Assembly (NCBI GenBank): GCA_003313425.1
Contig: NHZP01000023.1
Location: forward strand, 988,910 to 1,052,909
From: Pseudopyrenochaeta lycopersici
Lineage: Eukaryota > Ascomycota > Dothideomycetes > Pleosporales > Pseudopyrenochaetaceae
Reading direction: 5' to 3'
DNA length: 64,000 nt
Shown here: piece by piece, positions 1 through 11,706 of the stretch
Layout: every line of letters starts with the position of its first letter
Position numbering within the stretch: position 1 is the first letter of the stretch
Translations under genes and position numbers: made by a program
Notes under the pieces: generated by a model
The model's database searches: none
What the model saw: only the letters and a program-made list of their open reading frames with translations
What the model was told of the DNA's origin: nothing

Positions 1-3000
1 GGGCGCTTAGTATACAATACAGTTGTCGGGCTATACTAATATACTAATACAAGGTACGCCTTCGACTTATTAACAACAATAGAAGAGGAGGGTAAGGAGG
101 AGTACCGTGACCTAGACGATGTTGACGTAACCATGTAGCTATGTAGGAAGTTGGTTGTTGCCAACATTAAAGGTACTAAGATGCTGCGACAGCTTTAGGT
201 ATAGACGCAAATGCTACAAAAGGCACGCTTAGAGTACTAAGATTTTAGAGTACTTTTAGGGTCGTCATAACGACGCTAGATCTCTACCAAGTAGCTAGAG
301 TACAATAATGCTGCAGCATATCAGCCCTAGTTCTTCTAATAAGTACCCTTAAAAATATACTGTTACGAGAAAGAGCGAAGACATTAATTAAAATATACAG
401 TTACTTACATTACGCGATGTCATTATAATTCTATTACTACTCGTGTAGAATACGCATCCTTAACCTTCAGACAGGTAGACAAAGGCTTAGAACTACTTAA
501 TAATGCTTTCTTAAAGACTTTGGCGTCTTAGTCTGCAAGCAGCATAGTACTGCAGTCGTTAATCTCAACACGTATCCCCTGCAGCATCATACTATGTACC
601 TAAACTGTACCTTTAGGGTTATGTTAGGTTGCCCCTAGGGGCAAGAATTAAGTTAGCCTCCAGGGGCAAGACCCTAGGGGGGTTAACAAGCGTGGGAAGT
701 AATACCTGCCCCTAGGGGCAAGATGCCTGTGCGAACAACGTAGCTTCGCGAACTTTAAAACTTTATATAGCCTTCCTACCTACCACTCTATAGCGTGCCT
801 ATTCCATAAGAAGCTATTTTCCTAGGCTCTATTATACAAAAACCGCTCCTATAAAACGCAAAGGCGATAAAACGGCTGTTAAGGGAAGGAAGAAGTAACG
901 AGTAGAGGTGAAAGATATAGACTCCGTTCACGAGCAGGCTGAGCCATATCAACTGGCTACTACTAGGTTTCCAATCGATGTGCTTACTTCAGAGTAGACA
1001 ACTAGCACCAACCAGTCTATCAACAAACACCACAAGCGCCGCCTCTGCCAGACATTCAGAGAAGTAGGCGTCCTTCGCAGAAATGAAAGCCGCCGACTGC
1101 AGGTTGCTTGCACAAAAGCGCAAGTGCACCAGATACTTAACTATCTTAGGCTAAGAGAAAGCGGAGTTCCAAGCGATCGTAGTAGCCAGCGAACTAAGAG
1201 AGGAGATAATGCGGATTAGCTATCGTTTAAAGACTGGAGTAGCGTTGTTAGACAGAGGGCAGAACCTATGGCGTGCAACCATTGAGTAGAGGCCTTAAAG
1301 GAATATTTGCATGGTTCTCAGTCTGCGCATAGGGGGCGGTGGTGGATTAGTGACATCTACGACAAAGGTTCCATCCCTTAAGCCGCAGCAGCTAAGACGA
1401 GCTAACCCTAACAGCAGACGCAAAAAAAAAGCTTATAGGTAGCTATTATTAAGAGCTAAGTTTTTAGGACAGGCTCTTAAGTGGCCGGGACTACGTCTAA
1501 CCGAAAAACCTTGCCTAAATGCGAGATACTATTATTGTTCTACTACTAACTGTTAAGGTCTATAGGCAGGATATTTAAGTAGAAGCGTCCGCGAACTAAT
1601 GCAGTCTTTAGGTCTAGTCTTAAGCAAAGACTACATAAAGAAGATTATCCACAATATGCTTGTAAGACTACGCTGTGTAATTTAAACAGCTACTAACACA
1701 GTAAGAGCTGCAAAAAGCCAGACAAGAGGTGTGCTGTGTAGTAACTCGCCGTGGTTCTTATTCTCGTTCTTGTTCTCGCTATCAAAGTTTACAGTAATAT
1801 TCATAGCCAGCCTCGTTAACTTAGGCCTAGCCTCCCAAGTTTTGCGCGCTTTCTCAGACCTAGTCCTAGTAGGTCTCTTACTTTTTAATCGTTCCAGGCT
1901 TCTTTTTACCTCCTGTTTGCTTAGTGCATTATACACGTTCCCTGCGACGGTGTGTAGGCTAGCCTACGGCTCCACAAACAACGCTGCCAGGTCCTTAGGT
2001 TAGCCATCTGTTGTGTTTAGAAGAAGCTGTATAGAGCTATCCAGTAGAGGCAGGTTACTAGTTAGCAATTCCATAGCATAAGGTGCCTGCGAGGAGGGCT
2101 TTTTTAGGTTAACAAGCTCGTACACTATCTTACCCGCGAGAAACGTAAGCTAATAGGAGGACACCAGACCCGACTGCATAGAGCAAAGAGACAGAGAGGA
2201 TGCATTGCATCTAGCCTCATCAACTAGAAGGAGCGTGTAGGAGCCAGGAAGCCTCTGCTCTGTGCCTATCCTTACAGCCACAGCAGGATCTATAGTAGCT
2301 ACAGGGCCTACGTATTAGGGTCATGTTACTGTGCACAGCGTAGATAGTAACTCACGCTCCACAGGGATGCCAACACCGCCACTAGCAACCGCCGTGTTAA
2401 ATTCTACAGTAAGATTATCTATAGCTATACCTCTTACAGACTGTAAAAGGCTAGCCATCAGAACTGTACGACAAGTAAAGTGCATTTTTAGTAGGCAGGC
2501 GTAAGAGGAGATAGATAGACAAATAGGAGGACAGGACGTTTAGGCTGGGTAGGTAAGAATAGACGAAAGAAAAGAGAAAGGGGCACAGCGAATCCAAAGA
2601 TAAAGGAAATGCAGCAGAGACAGATGCCAAAAGAGCGTCAGTTTTTTGTAGCTATTACCTTGCTACCGCATATCGCATACAGACTTAGTGTAAAGCGCAG
2701 CACAAGGTAAAGACAGCATACCTAACACTAGCGTTTCTCTACGTCCCTGCTGCATCATGCAAAGACCTTAGTTGTTAACAAAACAGCATAGCGAGAATAG
2801 CTAAACGTCCAAGTAACTAGCATATCAGTAAATCCCGACTGTTAGGCCTGTGTTAGGGAAGTAAGAACCAGCAGTTAAAACAGTTCGCTAAGGGAGGTGC
2901 AGTAGAGACGCACAGACTGTTAGAGGTCAGAGTAAATGCACAAGCTGCGCTAAGACACTTACAGCAGCTTCTAGAAGGCTTTAAAACACTATACAGACCA

Positions 3001-3553
3001 GACAGGTGTTTCTTAGCCGCTGATCCTGTTACCTAATACAGCTGCTTCGTTTATACCCCCTTCTATTCAGTATAGTAATTAATTAGCGCGATTGTGTTAA
3101 GTTCAGCCGCGTTATCCCGAATAGGCCGTGCACTAGGGGTGCTAGGGAAGTACCGTTCATGCCAAGGCAATGCGGGTCTAGTCATTATTGTCGTCTATGT
3201 CGCGACGTCCCTGCCAAGAACAAACCCTACGAGTTTCTTTAAGAGCCTCCCTTATTATACGATTGTTTTTACTAACAAATAGATAGGTTTAAAGGGCTAT
3301 CGTTTATGCGTCTGGCTTAGTAGCTAACATGTCGAAACGATACAAGCAGCTTGGTATGTTAGGGGCACGATTTTCGTCCTTATAGGAGGTATCTTAAAAG
3401 GATATAAAATAAGCATCTTTTACCCTAATTAGAACTCATATTATTAGCATCTCTCTATTTCATTTCTAGACACGCATCTTCTGTGAATAATTTCACTCAG
3501 CGCTCTTTTCCCTAACTTTAAGACTACCAATCCTTAACAAAGCCCCTTTTACT
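1..3553. other. Decayed subtelomeric host DNA, no intact gene
   Basis: No convincing gene is visible; the longest open frames are about 60-90 codons on either strand and none has recognisable motifs. The sequence is dense in TAG and TAA, as expected when CAG, CAA and TGG codons suffer C-to-T type change. Three copies of a short palindromic motif (GCCCCTAGGGGC plus AAGA) lie at 631-642, about 655-668 (altered) and 708-719. Some stretches (about 1020-1250) look like old coding sequence rich in Arg codons, but I cannot name it. Subtelomeric helicase or transposon remnants are possible and unproven. Confidence 0.55.
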
Positions 3554-4944
3554 ATGCGAGCATTAACAGTCGCGGCCATTTTAGCGTTTACTGCAGGCAT
3601 GACTGCTAATACCGCACCTGTTGTCCTCTCAGAGGGTCTCTCTGATAGCCTCCCGTCTAGGCTTCTAACTACAGTTAGCCTTAATGTACCTGCAGGTGTT
3701 AATAATCTATAGGTCCCACACAGCGAACAATATACTAGGTTACTAACAGCATTAGGAGCCAGACAATCTAAGACTAGAGTTCTAAGGAGGCCCAGGCGGT
3801 TACAAAGAGAGAGCTACAGCGAGGCCGGGGCCGCGGTAGACGTGGCCGGGCAGGTCGTGTTAGCGGTGTTGTTAAGGGTGTAACTAAGGGGATTGGCGGC
3901 GCAGCAGACGTAATTTTCATTAGGTAGACGATCCAGGACCAGACATCTTAAGAGGCGCAGCTAGTAGCGAAGAGAGAGCTACAGCGAGGCTGGGGCCGCG
4001 GTGGACGTAGCCGGGCGGGTCGTGTTAGCGGTGTTGTTAAGGGTGTAACTAAAGGTATTGGCGGGGTAGCAGATAGAATCTTCATTAGACAGACGATCCA
4101 AGACCAGACGTCTAAGGAATCGCAGCCAGTAGCGAAGAGAGAGCTACAGCGAGGCTAAGGACGTAGTAGACGCGGGCGAGCTGGTCGTATTAGCGACGTC
4201 GTTGAGGGCGTAACTAAAGGTATCGGCGGTACAGCAGATACTATTTTTATTAGGCAGACGATCCAAGACCAGACCTCTCAGGAATCGCAGCCAGTTGCAA
4301 AGAGGGAGCCGCAGCGAGGCCGGGGACGTAGTGGACGCAGGCAAGGTAGTCGTGTTGGCGGTGTTGTAGAGGGCGTAAGTGAGGGGATTGGCGGCGTAGC
4401 AGACGCAATTTTCATCGGACAGACAATCCAAGACCAGACCTCTCAGGAGGCGCAGCCAGTAGCTAAGAGGGAGCCGCAGCGAGGCCGGGGACGTGGTGGA
4501 CGCGGGCGAGGTAGTCGTGTTGGTAGGGTGGTTAAGGGTGTAAGTAAGGGTATTGGCGGGGTGGCAGATGGAATCTTTATCGGACAGACGATACAAGACC
4601 AAAGCTCTGAGGAGGCGCAACTAGTAGCCAAGAGGGAGCCGCAGCGAGGCCGGGGACGTGGTGGACGCGGGCGAGGTAGTCGTGTTGGTAGGGTAGTTGA
4701 GGGTGTAAGTAAGAGTATTAGCGGGGTGGCAGATGGAATCTTCATCGGACAGACGATACAAGACCAAAGCTCTGAGGAGGCGCAACCAGTGGCGAAGAGG
4801 GAGGCACAGCGAGGCCAGGAAGGTGGTAGACTTGGGCAGGCAGGGATTTGCCAAGTGGGGGTTGAGTCAGCGTGTAATGGCGACTCAGCTAGACCAGATT
4901 TGGAGTTTGGTGCAGATTTAGACTTCACCGGTGCAGATTTCTAA
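3554..4944 (+). pseudogene. Broken secreted repeat-protein gene (host)
   Basis: The ATG at 3554 opens a clear signal peptide (MRALTVAAILAFTAGMTANTA), so the ancestral product was probably secreted. The frame then meets TAG near 3711. The downstream 55-residue repeats are read in a different frame, so there is a frameshift or a lost intron as well as stops. The repeats are Gly/Arg-rich with a conserved GIGGVADGIFIGQTIQDQ-like segment and end at 4944 after an acidic tail (LEFGADLDFTGADF). The last two or three repeats are open from 4528; earlier ones carry TAG in place of CAG and AGG or TAG in place of CGA-type codons. This is a host gene in decay, with damage of the RIP or cytosine-deamination type. 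Function is not recognised. Confidence 0.7.
3811..4944 (+). repeat. 165-bp tandem repeat, six full copies plus a partial
   Basis: The landmark GAGCTACAGCGAGGC (or GAGCCGCAGCGAGGC) recurs at 3811, 3976, 4141, 4306, 4471, 4636 and, altered, at 4801, a constant step of 165 bp or 55 codons. The period is a multiple of three, which fits a repeat kept in frame in a coding sequence. Left-hand copies are more damaged than right-hand copies; the last two copies are almost identical. Confidence 0.9.
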
Positions 4945-7900
4945 GATAGATTGTTAGTAGTTTCTACAAGCGAGTAAAGTACAAAATATAGATTATTAAT
5001 AAGCAAGTCAATTTATTTAGGGTTGTAACAAGCTACTATAGATAAGGGAGTAATAAAAAGCAGTGTATAAAGTATAAAAAAGAATTGTAAAAAGAAGGGT
5101 AAGGGATTGTATTAGAGGTAAGTAGTAATAGTATTATTATTTAGGGGGTTAGAGAGTAGGTTTAGAGTTAATTAAGAATAAGGTAGAGTTAAGTAAAAGG
5201 TATAGAAGTATTAGATAAAATACTAAAATACGCTTTGCAGAATTAATAATTACGATAAATTAATTGTGTGTTGATTATAATTATATTCCTTATTAAGTTC
5301 TGTCTCCTACTTTCTTCTATATGTCTTCTACTTCTAAAGGTTCTGTCAATTAGTAATAGTTATTAGTCCTTCCTATACTGTACTTCTAAGGTTCTCCTTA
5401 TATTTAATAAGAAGAGTAAGTTATTTTAGAGTTTAATAAGAGTAGGTTAAAAAGTGTTAAGATATAATAGAGAGTAGATTAGTAGCAGTAAGAGATTAAT
5501 TAAAATTAAGATTAAGAGTATTCTTATTAGATATAAATGTGTAAGTTTAAGGAGGCTAGATAGTAGCACAAGTATTAAGTAGAACTAGTTAGTAGAAGGG
5601 CATATAAAAGAGTTTTAATAGAGAAGACATAATAAAGCAACTAGGGTAATAATAATAAATTTGGGGTTAGTTTAGGTAAATAGTTATTTTATATAACAAG
5701 GGGGATAAGTTATTAATTAGAATAATATAGTAATTTAATTTAGTAATAGTAGAAGGATAAGCATAGAGGTATTTAGTATTATAAGAGAAGAGTTATGTAT
5801 ATTAGTAGAAGAAGAAGAAGTAATAGGTTATAAATTAGGTAATAGAGGTTAGGTTAGAGTTCTATAGAAGATTAGAAGATTAGAAGATAAAGAAGAGTTA
5901 TAAGTAGATTTTAAAAGTGTAGGTAAAGTAAGTAATAGTAGTAAAGTATTTAGGTTAAAGGTTAGGGTAAGTTAAGTAGGGGTAAAAGAGGGGCAAACAA
6001 CTAAAGTAGGGGTAAATAAGAAGGAAAGTAGTAAAGTAGGGGTAAATAAGGAGTAAACAACTAGAGTAGGGGCAAAAAAGGAGTTAGCGACTAGAGTAGT
6101 AGTAAACTTATAAGAAGGTGTAACCGTAACGAGGGGCGGTCTAAGCAGCAGGCTAAGTAGCAGTAATACAAGCGGCGATAGGAGCAGCAGGAGCGCGAGG
6201 CAGCAGTGCACAGTCTGTGGCAGTGTCCGCAGCTAGGGCAGGAGGGTTTCTGAGAGATAGATGAGCTGCGGAGCAGAGTAAGGTATAAAAAGGAGGTTCA
6301 AACGTGCTGGAAGTGTGGGATGATGGAGTATCTCTGCGGCAGAAAGCAGGGTAGCAAGCAGAGCAGCAAGCAGAGCAGCAAGCAGAGTAGTAGGCAGGCA
6401 GATTGCGCATGGCCGAACGTAGCGATAGCAGTACTATATAGGCTACGAGCAGCAGCAGAGGCAAAAGCAAGGCTAGAGGTAGGTAGAGGAATTTAAGATA
6501 GTAGGCTTTGGGAGGTAGGATATCGAGGGCAGGTAGATAGTAAGGAGGAGCTAGGTAGATGGATAGGAGAGGTATATCAAGATAGGCGGATTTTTAAGCA
6601 TATTATTAGTAAAGGAGTAGCTAGTATTATATATAGTATCTTAGAAGAGGAAAGAAGAAAATAGATATATTTTATATAGTATTTATAAAAGAATAGTTAA
6701 CTAGTTTAAATAAGAAAAAAGAAGAAGAGAGTAAAGTAATTTAATATAAGATGTTAGAAGGAGAGTAGAGAATAGCTAGCTACGTTAAATAAGAAAAAGA
6801 AGAAAGAGAGTAAAGTAATTTAATGTAAGACATTAGAAAGAGGGTAAAGAATAGCTAGCTACTTTAAATAATATATAAAATAGCTATAATTAGGTTAATT
6901 TTAAGAAAAGTTAAGTTTATATATAAGTCTTAGTAGAAAATACTATATAAATAACAATAGTAAGAAGCTATAGTATATAAAATTATTCTAGAAATATAGT
7001 AGTATAACTTTTATAGTAGTATAATAAGAAGTTATTAAAATATAAAAGTTAAAAGATAAAAAGAAAAGAAGAATAAAAATATTAGAGTTAATAATTAATA
7101 ATCTTATAGTAAAGAATAGTTTTTAAAGTAAAGTAGATAAAATAGTAGGAAAGAAGAAAGTAGTAGGTAAAGTAGCAGTAAGTAAAGTAAAGTAGAAGAT
7201 AAAATAGTAGTATGTAAGATAGTAGTATGTAAGATAGTAGAAAGTAAGATAGTAGAAAATAAGATAGTAAGTAAAAGTATAGCTAAAGTAGTAGTAAGTA
7301 AAAGAGTAGATAATATAGTAGTAGGTAATATAGTAGATAAAGAAGTAGATAAGAAAGTAGTAAGTTAAGTAGTAGGTAAAGTAGTTAATAAGTAAGTAGA
7401 TAAAATAAAAGTAGATAAAGTAGTAGTAAAAGAAGTAAAAGTAAATAATAGGTTAGTACTATTAATAGGAAAAAAGAAGAGGAAGGTAAAAGAATTAAAA
7501 TATAGTATAAAGAAGAGTAAATAATAAGTAACTATAATTTAAAAGAAAGAGGTTAAAAAGAGTAAAGTAATAAAAGATAAGTTAAAAAGCGTAAAGTAAT
7601 AAAATAGAAACAAAAGAAAGTAAAGTAATAAAATAGAGGTTAAAGAAGAATAGATAGTAAGTAAGTAGTATTAAATAGAAAAAAAAAGATAGTATAATAA
7701 TATAAAAGAGTATAGTAAATAGAGATATTATAAGTAATAGAGTAGATAGTATAGTAGAAGCAATATTATAAAAGTTCCGAATTTAAAAAGAATAAAACAG
7801 TAGGAATAGTTTTAAAGTTAATAAGAATAATTAAAGTAAGTAGTAAGTAGTTAAAGACTAAGTAGTAAGTAGTTAAAGACTAAGTAGTAAATAGTTTTAT

Positions 7901-8531
7901 AAAAAAAAACGAAAGTAAAGTAATATAATATAGTGGAGAAGAATAGTAAGTTATGAGTAATAGAGTAGGTAGTTTAGTAGAAGTAGTAAAATTAAGATTT
8001 AGAATTTTAAGAAAATAGGATAGTAGAAATAGGTTTAAAGTTATTAAGAAATATTATTTAAAGTTAGTATAAGTAGAGAGTAGTAAGTAGAAGGTAGTTT
8101 TATGTTATTAAGGTTAAAAAAAAGTAAAGTAATAGAATATAGTATAGATAGACAAAAGGGATGTACTAGGTAGTATTATAGAAAACAAAAGAAAAGAGTT
8201 AAGTAATTTAAAATAGTATAGAGGGAGATAGTAGAGTTTTAGTAGGTAGTTTTATAGAGTTAAGAGTTAGGAAAATAAAGTAATAGTATTTTAGTAGACA
8301 GATAGTAAGGTTTTCGTAAGTAGTATTAATTAGAAAAGAAAAAGAAGAGTTAAGTAATTATATAAAGTATTTTGAGAGATAGATAGTAGGGATTCGCTAA
8401 CCGCTTTTAGAGGGGTAAGAAAGAGGAGAGGAAAGCGATTTAATATAGTATAGAGGGAGAAAGATAGTAGGGATTCGGTAAGCAGTTTTATAAGGTTAAG
8501 AAAGAAGAGAGTAAAGCGATAGGATATAGTA
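4945..8531. other. C-depleted purine-rich gene desert next to the telomere
   Basis: No gene. The + strand has almost no C over long stretches (for example 7140-7760) while G stays common, in runs such as AGTAGTAAGTAG. Ordinary RIP acts on both strands and would remove G as well. A small island at 6120-6480 keeps C and holds short CAGAGCAGCAAG-type repeats (6350-6400). Around 5980-6100 there are loose repeats of AGTAGGGGTAAATAAG type. A short C-W-K-C-G stretch near 6305-6340 vaguely recalls a retroelement zinc knuckle but lacks the His spacing. Confidence 0.7.
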
Positions 8532-8548
8532 TAGGGTTAGGGTTAGGG
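8532..8548 (+). repeat. Telomere repeats at the host-virus junction
   Basis: TAGGG followed by two TTAGGG, then directly TTCCTTTCAC, the first bases of a viral unit. The G-rich strand runs 5' to 3' away from the host DNA, as it should at a right-hand chromosome end. Because the shared TT is ambiguous, the exact join may lie one or two bases either side. Confidence 0.9.
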
Positions 8549-10128
8549 TTCCTTTCACTAGAAAGTTGTCAAGTGGTCAGGAGCCTTGCGCTTCTGACCC
8601 ATGTAACTTTACCTTAAGCTGTGGCCACGAGTGGAACGAGAAGCGGAGTGTTAGACTACTTGTAGGCTAGGGCCTCTGCCCCTTGTAAGCCTACAAAAGC
8701 ACGGACTGTGCGGGTCATCTGACTGTTGTGGGCACGTGGGAGACACTCTTGGCCCCACTCCAGCTAAATCTATGATTTAATTGGTCTATGTCTATAGAGT
8801 CATGGAATGTGCATTCTATTGCTTACTAGGGACTAGTATTTCTTGGCAGCGCTCAAGAGAGAGAGGTATATAGGAACAACAGAGGATCTGTTTCTACGGA
8901 GTGTGGCAGTCCCTTGAGGGATCCTTTTTTATTTCTACTTTGCGATGGGGTCGCATACTGGATAGTGTGCTTTTGCGGGGTCCGCTTGCACAACCACCCT
9001 CCTATCTATAGTAGATGGGGTACAGGCAGGATGTCGCTGCCCAGTGTCTGTAGGGACATCCACAGCGTTGAGAGATCACGTGCACAGTGAGTATCTTTCT
9101 CTTCTGACACGCAATCAGTTGGGTACTGTAACTGATAGAGTAGTAGCCCTAGTGGAGCGGCGTGTGTCACTAACTACCTAGGCAGATTTGCCAGGCAGAC
9201 GACATTGGTGGGTAACCAAAGAGAGCGGGCAGCCTCCCCGCGAATGCATTTCGCAGAAACACACGGAGTGTCTTCACCGCTACGGAGAACTCTGTAGACA
9301 GGGAGGGACGCAACAGTCGCTCCTTGTATTCAAGGCAGATACGAACTACTAGGGCGAGACTCTTTGTCTCGTTGTATTTGCGAAGCTCTCTCTAGAGGCA
9401 TTAGACATCGTCTTGCAGAGTATTTTACCCCTTCTCATTCTGTCGTCGGGGCAGAGGGCAGACGCTGTAGAGCTTGATGGAGTATGCTCCATATACTGCT
9501 AGAGAAACCTCCTCAGCAGTGTAGACTGCGGATGTAACGAGTTCGGTTTCTGTAGGCCTTGCAGACGCATAAGGCCCGCGTCAGGGAGGTTTTCCCATTC
9601 CAATGGATTTGATAGAGTTTATCTCAATAGGAAGCGTATGTAGTTGAGTAGGATCAGCAACACAGTAGGAGTAGTACAGCCATAAGGTTATGGAGTAGCA
9701 GTCATGTCTATAGGACAGCTAGATGGTTATAAGAAGACGTGGTCTATCAGAGTCGTATCTAGTAAGAGACAGGTTAAGATGTAGTAACCCAAAAAAAGTA
9801 CATTTGGTAATAGTAAGTACTTTTTGTTTATTTACAGTATTCCAAATTCATTAAAATAAGGATAACCCAAAAACTATAGAATAGTTACTAATGGTACGAT
9901 GTAAGGTTTGTAGATTCGGGAAGAAGAGCAAAGAATGTTGGGTGCGGAGCTCAGTTGTTAAGGGTGTGAGCCCTTCAGATGGAATTTCCAAAAAAAATTT
10001 GCTAAGTCCACAGGGCGTGTGGCTGACAGTCACGTTGGGACAGCGTGGCGCGATGAGCGGACAGGGGGTGGTGTGGCGCGGATTCTGCGCGCACAGACCA
10101 GAAATCAACTTTCGAGTGCTATATATGA
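8549..10128 (+). mobile_element. Segment unit 1 (1580 bp)
   Basis: Starts at the telomere join. Leader hairpin arms AGGAGC/GCTTCT. Same type as unit 35. Carries a broken family gene. 3' module of the common type, short origin loop (CGAGTGCTATATATGA). Confidence 0.9.
8945..9780 (+). pseudogene. Broken member of the WWLTKESG family
   Basis: The conserved context TGCGATGG gives an ATG at 8945, but TAG follows after six codons. Exon 1 remnants, a GTGAGT intron start near 9087 and exon 2 remnants can be followed: WWVTKESG at about 9211-9234, then AKLSLE, SILPLL, and the VDCGC...CRPC cysteine cluster near 9523-9560. At least five in-frame TAGs interrupt exon 2, mostly where relatives have CAG, TGG or similar, and the C-terminal SDAVG region has drifted. 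The same stops recur in unit 35, so the damage predates the duplication. Not expected to make a full protein; the segment may persist by being replicated in trans. Confidence 0.75.
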
Positions 10129-11706
10129 TTCCTTTCACTAGAAAGTTGAGCAAGTGGTCGGCAGCCTTGCGCTGCCAGCCCTTGCAACTTTACCCTAAGC
10201 TTTGCCAACGATTGGAGATCGTAGCGGACGCGTCAAGCTACTTGTAGTTTGGGGGCAAAGACCCCTGTAAGTAAGCCAGAGCACGGATCGTGTGAGTCAG
10301 ATGACGCTGGGTTACACGTGGGAGGCACCCCTGCCCCCACAACGCTCAGTCAGTTGTCTGATTGGTCTATGAATATGGACATAGGGACCTTTGTTGTGCT
10401 CGCCAGTGCGGTGGCACGTGACCATGTAGTGGGGCTGATGGAGTCCGTGCTCGTGTTTAGATTGGCTTTGGAAAAGTCAGCGTAGTCGCGTCAGGTACAT
10501 GCACGATCTGTTTGTGTAGCATGTCTGGTACAAGCAAAGCGGTAAGTCGTAGTGTGGAGCACGTTGTAGTCGTAGTCCTAACGGAGGTTTAGGTTGCGGG
10601 GAATATGCACGTCGCGTTGCGATGTCGGCGATTGGTATATCGCGTTGGCCCGGGAGGGAACCCTCTTACGGAGGATGAGTTCAAGTCGGACTTTGAACGT
10701 GCGCTCAAGAGTGGTATGCGGAGCGTGCACATATCTGGGCCCACCGGATGGGTTGGCAGGGCTGTTGGAGCAGGTCGTCCTGCAACGCGTAAGACTGGGT
10801 CCTCTTCTGCGGCGAGGGTTTTTACGGAGTTCGAGCTGTATGTTGTGCTTCCTGAGTCTGTCGGACCATCGCGGGGTCGCTGTTGGCTTGCGCTCCCTCG
10901 GGAAGGGTGGGCGGTAGCCGAGGAAGTTGGTGGGAAACGGCATGATGCGGATCAGTTTTTCCGTAAGCCATTGCGCGACTGGAAGCGTGCTGGAAAACGT
11001 GTGCGGTGGATAGGACCCGGTCTTCCTTCTGCGGCGCGGAGCAAAGTGAAGGGTGCTGTTGACGGTACTCCACGTGACGATGGTGTCGTGGAAGTGCGCA
11101 AGCCTGATGAATTGCGTAAGTCGGATCAGGTGCGTCCCGCTACAGAGGATGTTTATAGAACACGTCGCAAGCGCGCAGTTATATTGGGTACCGATACCGT
11201 GGAGGGCATTGTTGACATTGTTGGAGATGCATCACGTTTGTGGACCCGGAAGGAGATCGAGGTGGTTGTAGTGTCAACGATTAAGGCCATGGCGGAGGCA
11301 CGTGCTGGTGACTTGGGATTGCGGTAGCAGGCTGTCGTACTTGCTACGCTTACTTCTCTTCTGTCCTCTATGACAGTCTTCATATTTACAAAATTGTTTT
11401 GTCATTGTGCGCAGTCTTACGCTGCGTTGGTACATTTTATGTTATGGTGTGTGTGTGGAGGCACGTTACATGTGTCTGATTCTTTAGGTACTTGTATGAT
11501 ATAACAGCGTGGGTGTTAACCATTTTTTTTGGGTTGGAAACCAAAGGCAAGTCCGACGGAGGGTGGCGAAAAAAGAAGTTGAGGATTGGCCTGTGCGCGA
11601 TTTAGCGCGGTTCTGGAGGTACATGGTCCTCACCCAGAAGTGGGTGGGCGGGAGGTCACTCTCCAGCCACGTCAACTTTCTAGTGTGGCGTTCCGCCTAT
11701 ATATGA
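10129..11706 (+). mobile_element. Segment unit 2 (1578 bp)
   Basis: Leader variant in which the origin 3' arm continues into an extended stem (AAAGTTG-GCAAG with CTTGC-AACTTT), arms GGCAGC/GCTGCC. 3' module of the second type, with the CACCC-agaa-GTGGGTG hairpin near 11632-11650. Same type as unit 34. Confidence 0.9.
10521..11327 (+). CDS. Basic segment protein, 251 aa, function unknown
   Basis: Model: exon 1 10521-10541 (MSGTSKA), intron 10542-10592 (51 nt, GTAAGT, CTAAC at 10578, TAG), exon 2 10593-11327. The splice keeps frame; without it translation can start at ATG 10605 to give 240 aa. The protein is rich in Arg/Lys (clusters near KRHDADQFFRKPLRDWKRAGKR and RTRRKRAV), with a C-terminal amphipathic stretch. 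It is unrelated to the family of the neighbouring segments. A basic, once-per-genome protein is a reasonable place to look for a capsid or DNA-binding protein, but no motif proves it. Near-copy in unit 34 is frameshifted. Confidence 0.7.

Noticed and set aside
6300..6345. Retrotransposon Gag zinc knuckle
   Set aside because: C-W-K-C-G is present but the His and last Cys are not correctly spaced, and no open frame surrounds it.
10605..11327. Phospholipase A2 motif in the unit 2 protein (HD...GPG)
   Set aside because: The HD and GPG elements are in the wrong order and spacing for parvovirus-type PLA2.
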